Part shown: piece after piece, positions 37,830-45,735 of the stretch
Layout of the letters: every line of letters begins with the position of its first letter
Position numbering within the stretch: the stretch's first letter is position 1
NCBI RefSeq assembly: GCF_014107495.1
Contig: NZ_CP041969.1
Location: 2,505,501 to 2,569,500 of the forward strand
Source of the DNA: Cohnella cholangitidis
GTDB lineage: Bacteria; Bacillota; Bacilli; Paenibacillales; Paenibacillaceae
Length of the DNA: 64,000 bases
Direction of reading: 5' to 3'
Made by a program: the position numbers and the translations under genes
Notes under the pieces: model-generated
Seen by the model: only the letters and a program-made list of their open reading frames with translations
What the model was told of the DNA's origin: nothing
Databases searched by the model: none

Positions 37830-38497
37830 TCCTCTTGCCGATAAGCCATATCCCAGAACAGATATTCCAGCTTCGAGGTCGTCGCGAAGTGCTCCTCCAA
37901 TCGGATGAGCTCACGTTCGGGCAACCCTTCCGCCAACCGGTCCATCAGGCCGATGCACCAATCGGTTAGCGCGCCGAATTCCTCGGAACTGTACATCAGG
38001 ATCCACTCTTTGAACAACGGATGGTCCAGCGCGCCGGGAAACTTCGCGAACGCGGTGCCGATCTCCCGGTAACTCCACATGCAAGGGAGCAAGGAGGCAA
38101 CCACCTCGGCGAGCGAGCCTTGCGCAGCGTCCAGCATGTACTTCGTATAAGCGACGGTTGTCGGAGATGGCCGGGTCTTCTCCAGCTCTTCCCGCGTCAC
38201 GCCGAATCGCTCGGCATATTGCCGGTGAAGCTCCATCTCCACGTTTAACGTGGAATGGAACAGCTCCGCGAACTTGACCATCGTCTCCAGATCCGGCGAC
38301 TTCAAGCCGCCGATGGCGAACATCTTGGCATAATCTATCAGATACACGTAGTCCTGCTTGAGGTAATAAATGAACCTACCCGGATCCAGCGTCCCTTCCC
38401 TCATCTCGATCAAGAACGGATGCCGATGGCTTCTCTCCCATACTTCATGGGTCGAACGATACAGCCTGTCGCTAAATCGGCCCTCTGAATGAATCAT
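37817..38497 (-). CDS. tenA: Aminopyrimidine aminohydrolase TenA (thiaminase II)
   Basis: Hydrolyses 4-amino-5-aminomethyl-2-methylpyrimidine to HMP so that degraded thiamine can be reused. 226 residues, with IYYLKQDYVYLIDYAKMFAI, the active-site Cys in LLPCMWSYREIG and the C-terminal general-acid region LIRLEEHFATTSKLEYLFWDMAY. First gene of the operon, 74 bases behind the riboswitch terminator; GAAGGAGGAACAG precedes the ATG. Confidence 0.93.
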   Translation of the reverse strand: MIHSEGRFSDRLYRSTHEVWERSHRHPFLIEMREGTLDPGRFIYYLKQDYVYLIDYAKMFAIGGLKSPDLETMVKFAELFHSTLNVEMELHRQYAERFGVTREELEKTRPSPTTVAYTKYMLDAAQGSLAEVVASLLPCMWSYREIGTAFAKFPGALDHPLFKEWILMYSSEEFGALTDWCIGLMDRLAEGLPERELIRLEEHFATTSKLEYLFWDMAYRQEEWPI

Positions 38498-38541
38498 TGC
38501 TTCTGTTCCTCCTTCTCTCAGGAAGCAGGCGCGGACAATAC

Positions 38542-38573
38542 AAAAAAACCATTCGAGAATACACGAATGGTTA
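38542..38573 (-). terminator. Riboswitch-controlled terminator
   Basis: The minus strand has AACCATTCG-loop-CGAATGGTT followed by seven T, immediately behind the TPP aptamer and before tenA. TPP binding is expected to favour this terminator. Confidence 0.85.
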
Positions 38574-38585
38574 CGATTCGATATG

Positions 38586-38671
38586 TTCTCTACGCCAGCA
38601 TTACCTGGTTCAGATTAACGGTCAGGAAAACGAGTTTCCTATCTCAGCCGGACTTCATCCAGCACCCGTAC
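38586..38671 (-). promoter_or_regulatory. TPP (THI-box) riboswitch aptamer
   Basis: The minus strand carries the conserved THI elements in order: ACGGGTGCT, GGCTGAGAT, CTGACCGT, GAACCAGGTAATGCTGGCGTAGAG. These are the P1-P2-P4 loops of the thiamine-pyrophosphate aptamer, here controlling the tenA-thiD operon by termination. Confidence 0.95.
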
Positions 38672-38757
38672 TTGAATATTCAATTAAACCAACTATAGCT
38701 TACAGGATTTTCATAGGCAAGAATAACTTTTCATTTCAATGCTGCAGCGAAGACAAA

Positions 38758-38789
38758 AGAAGCCCCTTCAAGTACTGAAGGAGGCTTCT
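38758..38789 (-). terminator. Terminator of the DUF3243 gene
   Basis: AGAAGCCxCCTTCA-GTAC-TGAAGGxGGCTTCT stem ending in a short T4 run on the minus strand, just behind the stop. Confidence 0.7.
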
Positions 38790-38802
38790 CGTAACAAACG
38801 GC

Positions 38803-39153
38803 TTAATGCTTGATTTCCGACTGAGCCAGCCGCACGAGCATGTGCGCGAGGTTGTGTTGTTCGTCTTTCGTGCCGACTTTCCACAATTCTTGAAGCAGAT
38901 GCTCCTCGCTATTGCGGGGTTCTTCATGGCTAGCCAAGTAGTCGGCCACTTTCTGAGCGATCTTAGCGATCTGTTCCTCGCCCATGCCCATGTTCTCGGC
39001 CATTTTAATACGCTTGCCTAAGTACCCTTTGAACTCTTCGAAGTTCTTAAGAATACGTTCCTTCTCCGAGGAGTCGATTCGGGAAATCGCGCCCGCTACC
39101 TGGCTCGGATTAACATCGCCGTCTTTGCCGACGACATGGTTGTGCTCTGTCAT
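38803..39153 (-). CDS. DUF3243 domain-containing protein
   Basis: 116 residues, soluble. The MSS-type core FEEFKGYLGKRIKMAENMGMGEEQIAKIAQKVADYLASHEEP identifies the DUF3243 family of Bacillales, small helical proteins of unknown function, here with a C-terminal extension rich in charged residues. The start follows GGGAGGCAATCAG. Own terminator; 70 bases from the peptide deformylase. Confidence 0.82.
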   Translation of the reverse strand: MTEHNHVVGKDGDVNPSQVAGAISRIDSSEKERILKNFEEFKGYLGKRIKMAENMGMGEEQIAKIAQKVADYLASHEEPRNSEEHLLQELWKVGTKDEQHNLAHMLVRLAQSEIKH

Positions 39154-39222
39154 CTGATTGCCTCCCAGCGTGGATTGATCGTGCCTATTTCATTTTGTCC
39201 AATCCGCCGCCGTTTAAATCCC

Positions 39223-39741
39223 CTACAACCCTTTGTTCGTTAGTTTGACAATCTCTAGAAGGCTTGTTCTGCGCTGCGTCTGATCCTCGTACAACCACGG
39301 GCCCTCCACGCGGTCGACGAACAATACGCCGTTGAGATGATCGATTTCGTGCTGGATGCAACGGGCCAAAAATCCTTCGCCCTCTATCTCGACGCGCTCT
39401 CCTTGCCGATTAAGCGTCGTAATCTTCACGTAATTGGCGCGTTTGACGAATCCATGATATCCGGGAAACGACAAACATGCTTCTGCGCCCTCTTGCTCCC
39501 CGCTCAATTCCACGATTTCCGGATTTATTAGCTCTATCAATCCAGTGCCGCAATCCATCACGATTACCCGGCGCAAGATGCCTACTTGAGGCGAGGCCAG
39601 ACCGGCACGACCTTCGGACGCGTAGAGCGTCTCCGCCATATCGTCCAACAGCTTAACGATTTTCGGCGTAATCTCCTCGACGGGTTTAGCTTTCTTACGC
39701 AAGATGGATTCTCCGAAAGGTACGATATTCAATACGGACAT
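39223..39741 (-). CDS. def: Peptide deformylase
   Basis: 172 residues. Removes N-formyl from nascent proteins. The three motifs are RAGLASPQVG (usually GxGLAAPQ), EACLSFPG (the metal-ligand Cys; consensus EGCLS) and HEIDHLNG (metal His and catalytic Glu). The Gly-to-Arg change in motif 1 and Gly-to-Ala in motif 2 suggest a paralogue or divergent copy rather than the main deformylase, but all metal ligands are intact. The start MSVLNIVPFGESILR fits the family. Confidence 0.88.
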   Translation of the reverse strand: MSVLNIVPFGESILRKKAKPVEEITPKIVKLLDDMAETLYASEGRAGLASPQVGILRRVIVMDCGTGLIELINPEIVELSGEQEGAEACLSFPGYHGFVKRANYVKITTLNRQGERVEIEGEGFLARCIQHEIDHLNGVLFVDRVEGPWLYEDQTQRRTSLLEIVKLTNKGL

Positions 39742-39865
39742 TTGGCGTATATGCCCCTTTCCCCTGTAGCATGCCCCGAAATTGCAATTCCGCGCCTACT
39801 ATAACATATTTTCGAATCCTGCCTCAATGACTTTTCCTGAATAAAAGCGGACTTGGAGAGCAACT

Positions 39866-41080
39866 CTAATAGATCATGTCCCTCGACCAATCTCCCTGCA
39901 AGGGCGTATCGGGAAGGATAGGAAGCTTCAGTTCTTCGACCGCGGTCTGCAAATATTGTTTGCCAAAAGCAAACCCATCCCCTTGCCGCTCCGGCTTAGC
40001 CGCCGCGGGCAATTGCCCGGATTGCTGTTCGCTCAAGCGATTTAACGTCTGAAGGTCCCTTTGGTACAATGAAGCATCCCACCGAATTTGCGACAATACG
40101 CCCGCCACGATCGCTACCGGGAAACCGCTCGCTTCGGAGACGACGGCGGCCGCCCTGTCAGGCTGATTGCGGATGAATTCATGCGCTCTTAAGTGGGCTT
40201 TCAAATAAGCAATCACGACCTCCTCATTGCCTTGAACCCAATTTCCGTCGGCCAACAATCCGGTCAGATAGTCTCCGCCCACCCCTTCGGAGAGAACAGG
40301 TACGCCTGCCCCTATGGACTGCACCCAGCTTAGGTAAGGCTCCCACAGTACGCTTGCCGCTACATCCCCTTCTATGATTCCGTTCAAGCAATCTCCCATC
40401 GTCCGATGGACGACCGGAGCCGATTCCAGCCCGAAAGTGCTCGACCAATCCTGCAGCCGGTACGAAGCGCTCGAATTGCCGACGGTCGAGATCGCGGCGC
40501 CGTTCAAATCCTCCGGTCGATGGATAACGCTGCCGGTCGGAACGACCAGCGAGATGCCGCCCCCATTGCGCGTCTTGCCGTCGAAAGCCAGAAACAACGG
40601 TTTGAACCGCGGCAAAACGTGGCTGAGCGCCCGGCTGGCCATGATCGGATAATCCCCGATGGACGCGATATGCAGGTTGCCGCCGATCAGTTCCTCCACG
40701 AGCTCCATCCCGTTGGGAGCATTGACCCACTTTACCTTGTAGTCCGCCGAAGGAGCTATTCCGCGAAGCTCCTCTTCGAATAAGCCTAGCCTCTTGATCA
40801 CTAGGGTGCTCCACAATAACGCCGCTCCGCTCTGGTAACCGACCGTAATGACCCGCGAGGAGGAGGAGATTTTAACCGTTCCTTCTTGTTCTTGAGCGCG
40901 GGCGTGCAGATGGACCCAAGCTTGCAATTTATTTTTATCGATCCAGATTTCTTTCCCGATCTTAATATGAGGCAGCTTCTTGTCTTTGCGCCAACGGTCG
41001 ATGGTCGCCCGGCTAACGCCCAATATATCCATCGCTTCCTGCAAGTTTAACAAATCGAAACGTTCGTTGGGCATTCTCAT
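39866..41080 (-). CDS. HTH domain fused to a sulfonate-binding-protein domain: one-component regulator of ssu
   Basis: About 404 residues with no signal peptide. Residues 10-60 form an excisionase/MerR-like HTH (LNLQEAMDILGVSRATIDRWRKDKKLPHIKIG). From about residue 75 a full SsuA/NMT1-type periplasmic-binding domain follows (VITVGYQSGAALLWSTLVIKRLGLFEE, LHIASIGDYPIM, GAAISTVGNSSASYRL, AASVLWEPYLSWVQ, GLLADGNWVQ). It lies divergent from ssuA, so it probably senses a sulfonate or sulfur metabolite in the cytoplasm and controls the operon. The start (41080, with GGAGGTG upstream) is close to one of two AATTC-N15-GAATT dyads. The fusion is unusual; the ligand is unknown. Confidence 0.78.
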   Translation of the reverse strand: MRMPNERFDLLNLQEAMDILGVSRATIDRWRKDKKLPHIKIGKEIWIDKNKLQAWVHLHARAQEQEGTVKISSSSRVITVGYQSGAALLWSTLVIKRLGLFEEELRGIAPSADYKVKWVNAPNGMELVEELIGGNLHIASIGDYPIMASRALSHVLPRFKPLFLAFDGKTRNGGGISLVVPTGSVIHRPEDLNGAAISTVGNSSASYRLQDWSSTFGLESAPVVHRTMGDCLNGIIEGDVAASVLWEPYLSWVQSIGAGVPVLSEGVGGDYLTGLLADGNWVQGNEEVVIAYLKAHLRAHEFIRNQPDRAAAVVSEASGFPVAIVAGVLSQIRWDASLYQRDLQTLNRLSEQQSGQLPAAAKPERQGDGFAFGKQYLQTAVEELKLPILPDTPLQGDWSRDMIY

Positions 41081-41102
41081 CACACCTCCGCGGCAAACGT
41101 TT

Positions 41103-41127
41103 AATTCAAACTATTATTATAGGAATT
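41103..41127. promoter_or_regulatory. Operator candidate 1: AATTC-N15-GAATT
   Basis: A dyad 23 bases upstream of the regulator start (the minus-strand gene). The flanking bases resemble those of the second dyad at 41275 (AATTCA...gGAATTAT-AG in both). Confidence 0.5.
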
Positions 41128-41235
41128 ATAAGTTATTCTTATCTTAATCGAATCGCGCGCAAACTTCAACGAAAATGGAAGTTTATGGGTTGCTTCCTCA
41201 TTCCTCCTCATTGCTCCTCATATCTCCGCTATGTA

Positions 41236-41264
41236 TTGACACTTATTAAGCAGGGTGATAATTT
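41236..41264 (+). promoter_or_regulatory. Probable ssu promoter (TTGACA-N17-TAATTT)
   Basis: TTGACA at 41236-41241 and TAATTT at 41259-41264, spaced 17 bases; the downstream dyad at 41275 would overlap the start site, fitting repression. Confidence 0.55.
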
Positions 41265-41274
41265 CTTGTTAATA

Positions 41275-41299
41275 AATTCATAGTAAGTTTATTGGAATT
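41275..41299. promoter_or_regulatory. Operator candidate 2: AATTC-N15-GAATT
   Basis: The second dyad with the same spacing as the one at 41103, located about 11 bases behind the -10 of the ssu promoter. The two sites bracket the divergent control region. Confidence 0.5.
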
Positions 41300-41345
41300 A
41301 TTAGTTTTTCTAAAAAATATTATTAGTCGAGGGGTAGTGAAGAGA

Positions 41346-42401
41346 ATGAAAAACACGATTCAGAAAAACAACAAACTGGTTAGCGGGGTTATCGTCCTAG
41401 CATTGGTATTCGCATTGACGCTGCTGTCGGCGTGCGGTTCCAAAAACAACGAAGCTGGTTCTCCGAGCGCGAAAGCAAGCTCAGCCAGTCCGAGCGCGGC
41501 ATCAAGCCCGAGCGAAGAAGCGGCTAGTCCTTCCGTAGAAGCGAATAAAACGATTCGCATCGGATATCAGAAGTACGCTTCCATCAATATTTTGAAGGAA
41601 AAAGGCGGCTTGGAAGACAAGCTGAAAGAAATCGGCTACAAAGTGGAATGGACGCAGTTCCCGGGCGGTCCGCAGTTGCTGGAAGCCGTGAACGTAGGTA
41701 GCATCGACTTCGGCAACGTCGGCGAAGCGCCTCCGATCTTCGCGCAAGCAGCCGGTACGCCTCTCGTCTACCTGGGCCACTCGCCTGCCAGCCCGAAGGC
41801 GGAAGCCATTCTCGTTCCGGAGAACTCCCCGATCAAGACGGGAGCCGATCTGAAAGGTAAAAAAGTCGCCTTAAACAAAGGCTCCAACGTCCACTATCTG
41901 CTCGTGAAGTATTTGGAAAAGGAAGGCTTGAAATATTCCGACATCGAAGTCGTGTTCCTTCCTCCGGCGGACGCAAGAGCCGCATTCGAGAGCGGCAACG
42001 TCGATGCTTGGGTCATCTGGGAGCCGTTCTACTCCGCCGCCCAATTGGCAACGAAAGCGCGCGTGCTGGCCGACGGCGAAGGGCTTGTCGACAACTATGA
42101 ATATTATTTGAGCACTCGGAAGTTCGCGGAGAACGATAAAGCAGCCGTCGACGTGCTGCTCGAACAATTAAACGAATCCGACAAGTGGGCCAAGGAAAAT
42201 CAATCCGAGGTGGCCAAACTGCTCGCACCCGCGCTCGGGCTCGACATCCCGTCCTTGGAGCAAGCTCTGTCCCACCGCGGTTTCGGCGTAGAGCCGATTA
42301 CCGACGACATCATTGCGGCGCAACAGAAAATCGCCGACGTCTTCTTCGAGCTCAAATTGATCCCGACCGCTATCGATATCAATGACGCCATTCTGAAATA
42401 A
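41346..42401 (+). CDS. ssuA: Aliphatic sulfonate ABC transporter binding lipoprotein SsuA
   Basis: 351 residues. Signal peptide with lipobox LTLLSACGS, a Ser/Ala/Pro-rich tether (SPSAKASSASPSAASSPS) and a sulfonate-binding domain (IRIGYQKYASINILKEKG, FGNVGEAPPIFAQAAGTPLVYLG, KKVALNKGSNVHYLLVKYLE, DAWVIWEPFY). The start at 41346 follows GAGGGGTAGTG; the frame is open to 41292. Captures alkanesulfonates outside the cell; first gene of the operon. Confidence 0.9.
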   Translation: MKNTIQKNNKLVSGVIVLALVFALTLLSACGSKNNEAGSPSAKASSASPSAASSPSEEAASPSVEANKTIRIGYQKYASINILKEKGGLEDKLKEIGYKVEWTQFPGGPQLLEAVNVGSIDFGNVGEAPPIFAQAAGTPLVYLGHSPASPKAEAILVPENSPIKTGADLKGKKVALNKGSNVHYLLVKYLEKEGLKYSDIEVVFLPPADARAAFESGNVDAWVIWEPFYSAAQLATKARVLADGEGLVDNYEYYLSTRKFAENDKAAVDVLLEQLNESDKWAKENQSEVAKLLAPALGLDIPSLEQALSHRGFGVEPITDDIIAAQQKIADVFFELKLIPTAIDINDAILK

Positions 42402-42444
42402 AAGATCCAAACCATACCCTGCACGGGATTGAGGAGACAAACAT

Positions 42445-43632
42445 ATGGAATTATTCTGGTTCATCCCACTGCACGGCGATGGCAGATATTTAGGAACCTC
42501 GGAGGGAGCAAGGGCAGTCGATTTCGACTACACCCGGCAAATCGCCCAAGCGGCGGATCGGCTAGGCTATCACGGCGTACTCGTGCCGACGGGCAAAGCC
42601 TGCGAGGACGCGTGGATCGCGGCCTCCTCCCTGATCTCCGCGACTAGCAAGCTTAAATTTCTGGTCGCCGTTCGGCCGGGGCTTATGTCTCCATCCACCG
42701 CGGCGCGAATGGCTTCGACGCTCGATCGTTTCTCTAACGGCAGACTGCTGGTCAACATCGTTACGGGAGGGGATCCCCATGAGCTAGCCGGGGACGGAAT
42801 TTTCCTCTCTCACAAGGAAAGATACGAACAGACCGACGAGTTCATGACGATCTGGCGACGCCTCATGCAAGGGGAGCAGGTCACTTACAACGGCAAATAC
42901 TTGCGGACGGAGGAAGGGCAACTGCTCTTCCCTCCTCTGCAGAAGCCGTATCCTCCGGTTTATTTCGGAGGCTCGTCTCCGGCGGCGCAACGGATCGCTG
43001 CGGATCATGTCGATTTCTACTTGACTTGGGGCGAGCCTCCGGAAGAAGTCGCCAAGAAAATCGCCGAAGTACGCAAGCTTGCGGAAGCAAGCGGCAGAAC
43101 GGTTCGATTCGGCATTCGGCTTCACGTGATCGTCCGGGAGACGAACGAAGAGGCTTGGGCGGCGGCCGACCAACTGATCCGTTATGTGGATGAGGATACT
43201 ATCGCCGAGGCGCAGAGCATTCTTGCGCGATACGATTCCGTCGGACAGAAACGGATGGCCGACCTGCACAAGGGCGACAGATCCTCGCTCGTCATCGGGC
43301 CTAATCTATGGGCGGGAATCGGGCTCGTCCGCGGCGGCGCGGGAACCGCGCTGGTCGGCGATCCGCAATCGGTGGCGGCCCGGATTAAGGAGTACTACGA
43401 GCTTGGCATCGAGACGTTCGTTTTCTCCGGGTATCCGCACCTGGAGGAAGCCTATCGGGCAGCGGAATTGCTATTCCCGCTGCTTCCGTTGAAAGCCCGG
43501 AGCGCGCTGGATCAATCATCGGCCATCGAAGCTTACGGAGAACTTGTAGCCTACAACAAACGCCCGGGTAAAGTGACGGGCCCGCAAGGTGGAGGAACGA
43601 CGCATGAACTTGTTCAACAAACTCGTCAATAA
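42445..43632 (+). CDS. ssuD: FMNH2-dependent alkanesulfonate monooxygenase SsuD
   Basis: 395 residues, luciferase-like TIM barrel: [102 protein letters not shown] and [14 protein letters not shown]. Cleaves the C-S bond of alkanesulfonates to aldehyde and sulfite. FMNH2 must come from a separate reductase; no ssuE gene is next to it. ATG behind GAGGAGACAAAC. The last 29 bases overlap ssuC. Confidence 0.94.
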   Translation: MELFWFIPLHGDGRYLGTSEGARAVDFDYTRQIAQAADRLGYHGVLVPTGKACEDAWIAASSLISATSKLKFLVAVRPGLMSPSTAARMASTLDRFSNGRLLVNIVTGGDPHELAGDGIFLSHKERYEQTDEFMTIWRRLMQGEQVTYNGKYLRTEEGQLLFPPLQKPYPPVYFGGSSPAAQRIAADHVDFYLTWGEPPEEVAKKIAEVRKLAEASGRTVRFGIRLHVIVRETNEEAWAAADQLIRYVDEDTIAEAQSILARYDSVGQKRMADLHKGDRSSLVIGPNLWAGIGLVRGGAGTALVGDPQSVAARIKEYYELGIETFVFSGYPHLEEAYRAAELLFPLLPLKARSALDQSSAIEAYGELVAYNKRPGKVTGPQGGGTTHELVQQTRQ

Positions 43633-44383
43633 CCGGTTCGCGCCGGCCTACGTGCCTATTCTCGTCATTGCCGTATGGCAGCTGCTGGGCCAGCTCGGAT
43701 ATATTTCCACCCGTACATTGCCGACTCCGCTCAAAGTAGCGGAAGCCGGCGTTTCTCTCGTGAAGTCGGGGGAGATTTTCAACTATACGCTCGACAGTAC
43801 CCGGAGAGCTTTTATCGGTCTTGGCATCGGCGGAGGAATCGGCTTCTTGCTAGGGCTGCTTAACGGGATGTCCCATTCCGCCAATCGGCTGTTAGACAGT
43901 ACGTTGCAGATGGTTAGGAACGTCCCCCATCTGGCCTTGATCCCTCTAGTCATCATTTGGTTCGGGATCGACGAGAAAGCGAAAATTTTCCTGGTCGTTC
44001 TCGGCGTCTTCTTCCCGATCTACATGAACACGCTGCACGGCATCCGTTCGATCGACCCCGGTCTGATCGAGATGGCAAAGGTATACGGCCTTAGAGGTTT
44101 CGCGCTGTATCGCGAGGTCGTCTTGCCGGGAGCTTTATCCTCCATCCTTGTCGGCCTGCGGTATGCTTTGGGCTTCATGTGGCTGACGCTCATCGTCGCC
44201 GAGACGATCTCCGCCAACTCCGGCATCGGCTACATGGCCATGAACGCCCGGGAGTTCATGCGAATAGATATCGTCGTCTTCGCCATTATTATCTATGCCG
44301 TTCTTGGAAAGTTGTCGGACTCCGCGGCCAAATGGATGGAGCACAAGCTGCTTCAGTGGAATCCGAATTATGCCAAACGCTAG
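43604..44383 (+). CDS. ssuC: Aliphatic sulfonate ABC transporter permease SsuC
   Basis: 259 residues with about six membrane segments and the ATPase-contact loop [35 protein letters not shown]-terminus [21 protein letters not shown]. Start at 43604, GGAGGAACGACGC upstream; overlaps ssuD. Third gene of the ssu operon. Confidence 0.92.
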   Translation: MNLFNKLVNNRFAPAYVPILVIAVWQLLGQLGYISTRTLPTPLKVAEAGVSLVKSGEIFNYTLDSTRRAFIGLGIGGGIGFLLGLLNGMSHSANRLLDSTLQMVRNVPHLALIPLVIIWFGIDEKAKIFLVVLGVFFPIYMNTLHGIRSIDPGLIEMAKVYGLRGFALYREVVLPGALSSILVGLRYALGFMWLTLIVAETISANSGIGYMAMNAREFMRIDIVVFAIIIYAVLGKLSDSAAKWMEHKLLQWNPNYAKR

Positions 44384-44404
44384 CGAGAAGAGAGGAACCT
44401 GTTC

Positions 44405-45178
44405 ATGAGTAAAATAGTAGATAAAGGGGCCCGCCTTCTCGTTCGCGGCGCATCCAAGGGGTTCGGGGACAAGTCGGTATTGAAAGGCGTAGAACTCGAT
44501 ATCCCCGCCGGCCAATTCGTTGCCATCGTCGGTCGAAGCGGCTGCGGCAAAAGCACCTTGCTGAGGTTGATAGCCGGGCTCGATCGCCCGACGGAAGGCA
44601 CGCTATCCGTTGACGGAGCGGAGATTCAAGGGATTCGCGAGGATACGAGAATGCTATTCCAAGACGCGCGGTTATTGCCGTGGAAGAGAGCCGTTTCGAA
44701 CGTGCAGGTAGGCATCAAATCGAGGGACAAGGAGCAAGCGCTGGAGGCGCTCGCGCAAGTCGGACTAGCCGATCGCGCCAACGAATGGCCCGGCGTATTA
44801 TCCGGCGGACAGCGCCAACGCGTCGCTTTGGCCCGGGCGCTCGCCGGTTCTCCGAGGCTTCTGCTGCTCGACGAACCGCTGGGCGCGCTGGACGCCCTTA
44901 CCCGCATCGATATGCAGGAGCTGATCGAGAGTTTGTGGGCGGAGCAGCAATTCACCGCCGTGCTCGTCACCCACGACGTCAGCGAAGCGGTTGCGCTCGC
45001 CGATCGCGTTATCCTGATCGAGAAAGGGCGCATCGCCTTGGACGTGAACATCACCCTCGATCGGCCGCGCGAACGGGACAGCGGCTTCGCCCATTTCGAG
45101 AAGCTGATCCTCGATCGGATTCTAGAGCGCAACGAAAGCGACTATACTCGGAATAAGAAGTTGTCCTATTCGATATAG
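44405..45178 (+). CDS. ssuB: Aliphatic sulfonate ABC transporter ATPase SsuB
   Basis: 257 residues: Walker [11 protein letters not shown]-loop [10 protein letters not shown], signature LSGGQRQR, Walker [14 protein letters not shown] and switch VTHDVSEA. Energises SsuC. ATG at 44405 behind GAGAGGAACCTG. Last gene of the ssu operon; the stop is only 6 bases before the 51-bp repeat array. Confidence 0.93.
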   Translation: MSKIVDKGARLLVRGASKGFGDKSVLKGVELDIPAGQFVAIVGRSGCGKSTLLRLIAGLDRPTEGTLSVDGAEIQGIREDTRMLFQDARLLPWKRAVSNVQVGIKSRDKEQALEALAQVGLADRANEWPGVLSGGQRQRVALARALAGSPRLLLLDEPLGALDALTRIDMQELIESLWAEQQFTAVLVTHDVSEAVALADRVILIEKGRIALDVNITLDRPRERDSGFAHFEKLILDRILERNESDYTRNKKLSYSI

Positions 45179-45184
45179 GCCGGG

Positions 45185-45733
45185 GCTCGCCATAGTCGCT
45201 TTTTGCGACGATGAGAGCGAGTTTCGCGGACCGCGGCTCGCCATAGTCGCTTTTTGCGACGATGAGAGCGAGTTTCGCGGGGTGGGGCTCGCCATAGTCG
45301 CTTTTTGCGACGATGGGAGCGAGTTTCCGGGACCGGGGCTCGCCATAGTCGCTTTTTGCGACGATGGGAGCGAGTTTCCGGGACCGGGGCTCGCCATAGT
45401 CGCTTTTTGCGACGATGGGAGCGAGTTTCCGGGACCGGGGCTCGCCATAGTCGCTTTTTGCGACGATGGGAGCGAGTTTCCGGGACCGGGGCTCGCCATA
45501 GTCGCTTTTTGCGACGATGGGAGCGAGTTTCCGCGGACCGCGGCGCTCGCCATAGTCGCTTTTTGCGACGATGGGAGCGAGTTTCCGGGACCGGGGCTCG
45601 CCATAGTCGCTTTTTGCGACGATGGGAGCGAGTTTCCGCGGACCGCGGCTCGCCATAGTCGCTTTTTGCGACGATGGGAGCGCGTTTCGCGGGGTGGGGC
45701 TCGCCATAGTCGCTTTTTGCGACGATGAGAGCG
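45185..45733. repeat. Tandem array of 11 units with a 51-bp period
   Basis: Units start with GCTCGCCATAGTCGC at 45185, 45236, 45287, 45338, 45389, 45440, 45491, 45545, 45596, 45648 and 45699; eight intervals are exactly 51 bases, with single 54- and 52-base exceptions from the 3' part. Within each unit GTCGC-TTTTT-GCGAC and the wider CTCGC/GCGAG arms form a hairpin. The end of the unit varies between four forms (TCGCGGACCGC, TCGCGGGGTGG, TCCGGGACCGG, TCCGCGGACCGCG). Between convergent ssuB and the helicase gene. Confidence 0.9.
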
Positions 45734-45735
45734 GA

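Noticed and set aside
41090..41345. S-box or T-box riboswitch upstream of ssuA
   Set aside because: None of the conserved motifs of either class is present; only the dyads and a promoter were found.
45185..45733. CRISPR array
   Set aside because: The whole 51-base unit is conserved with no unique spacers, and there are no cas genes nearby.
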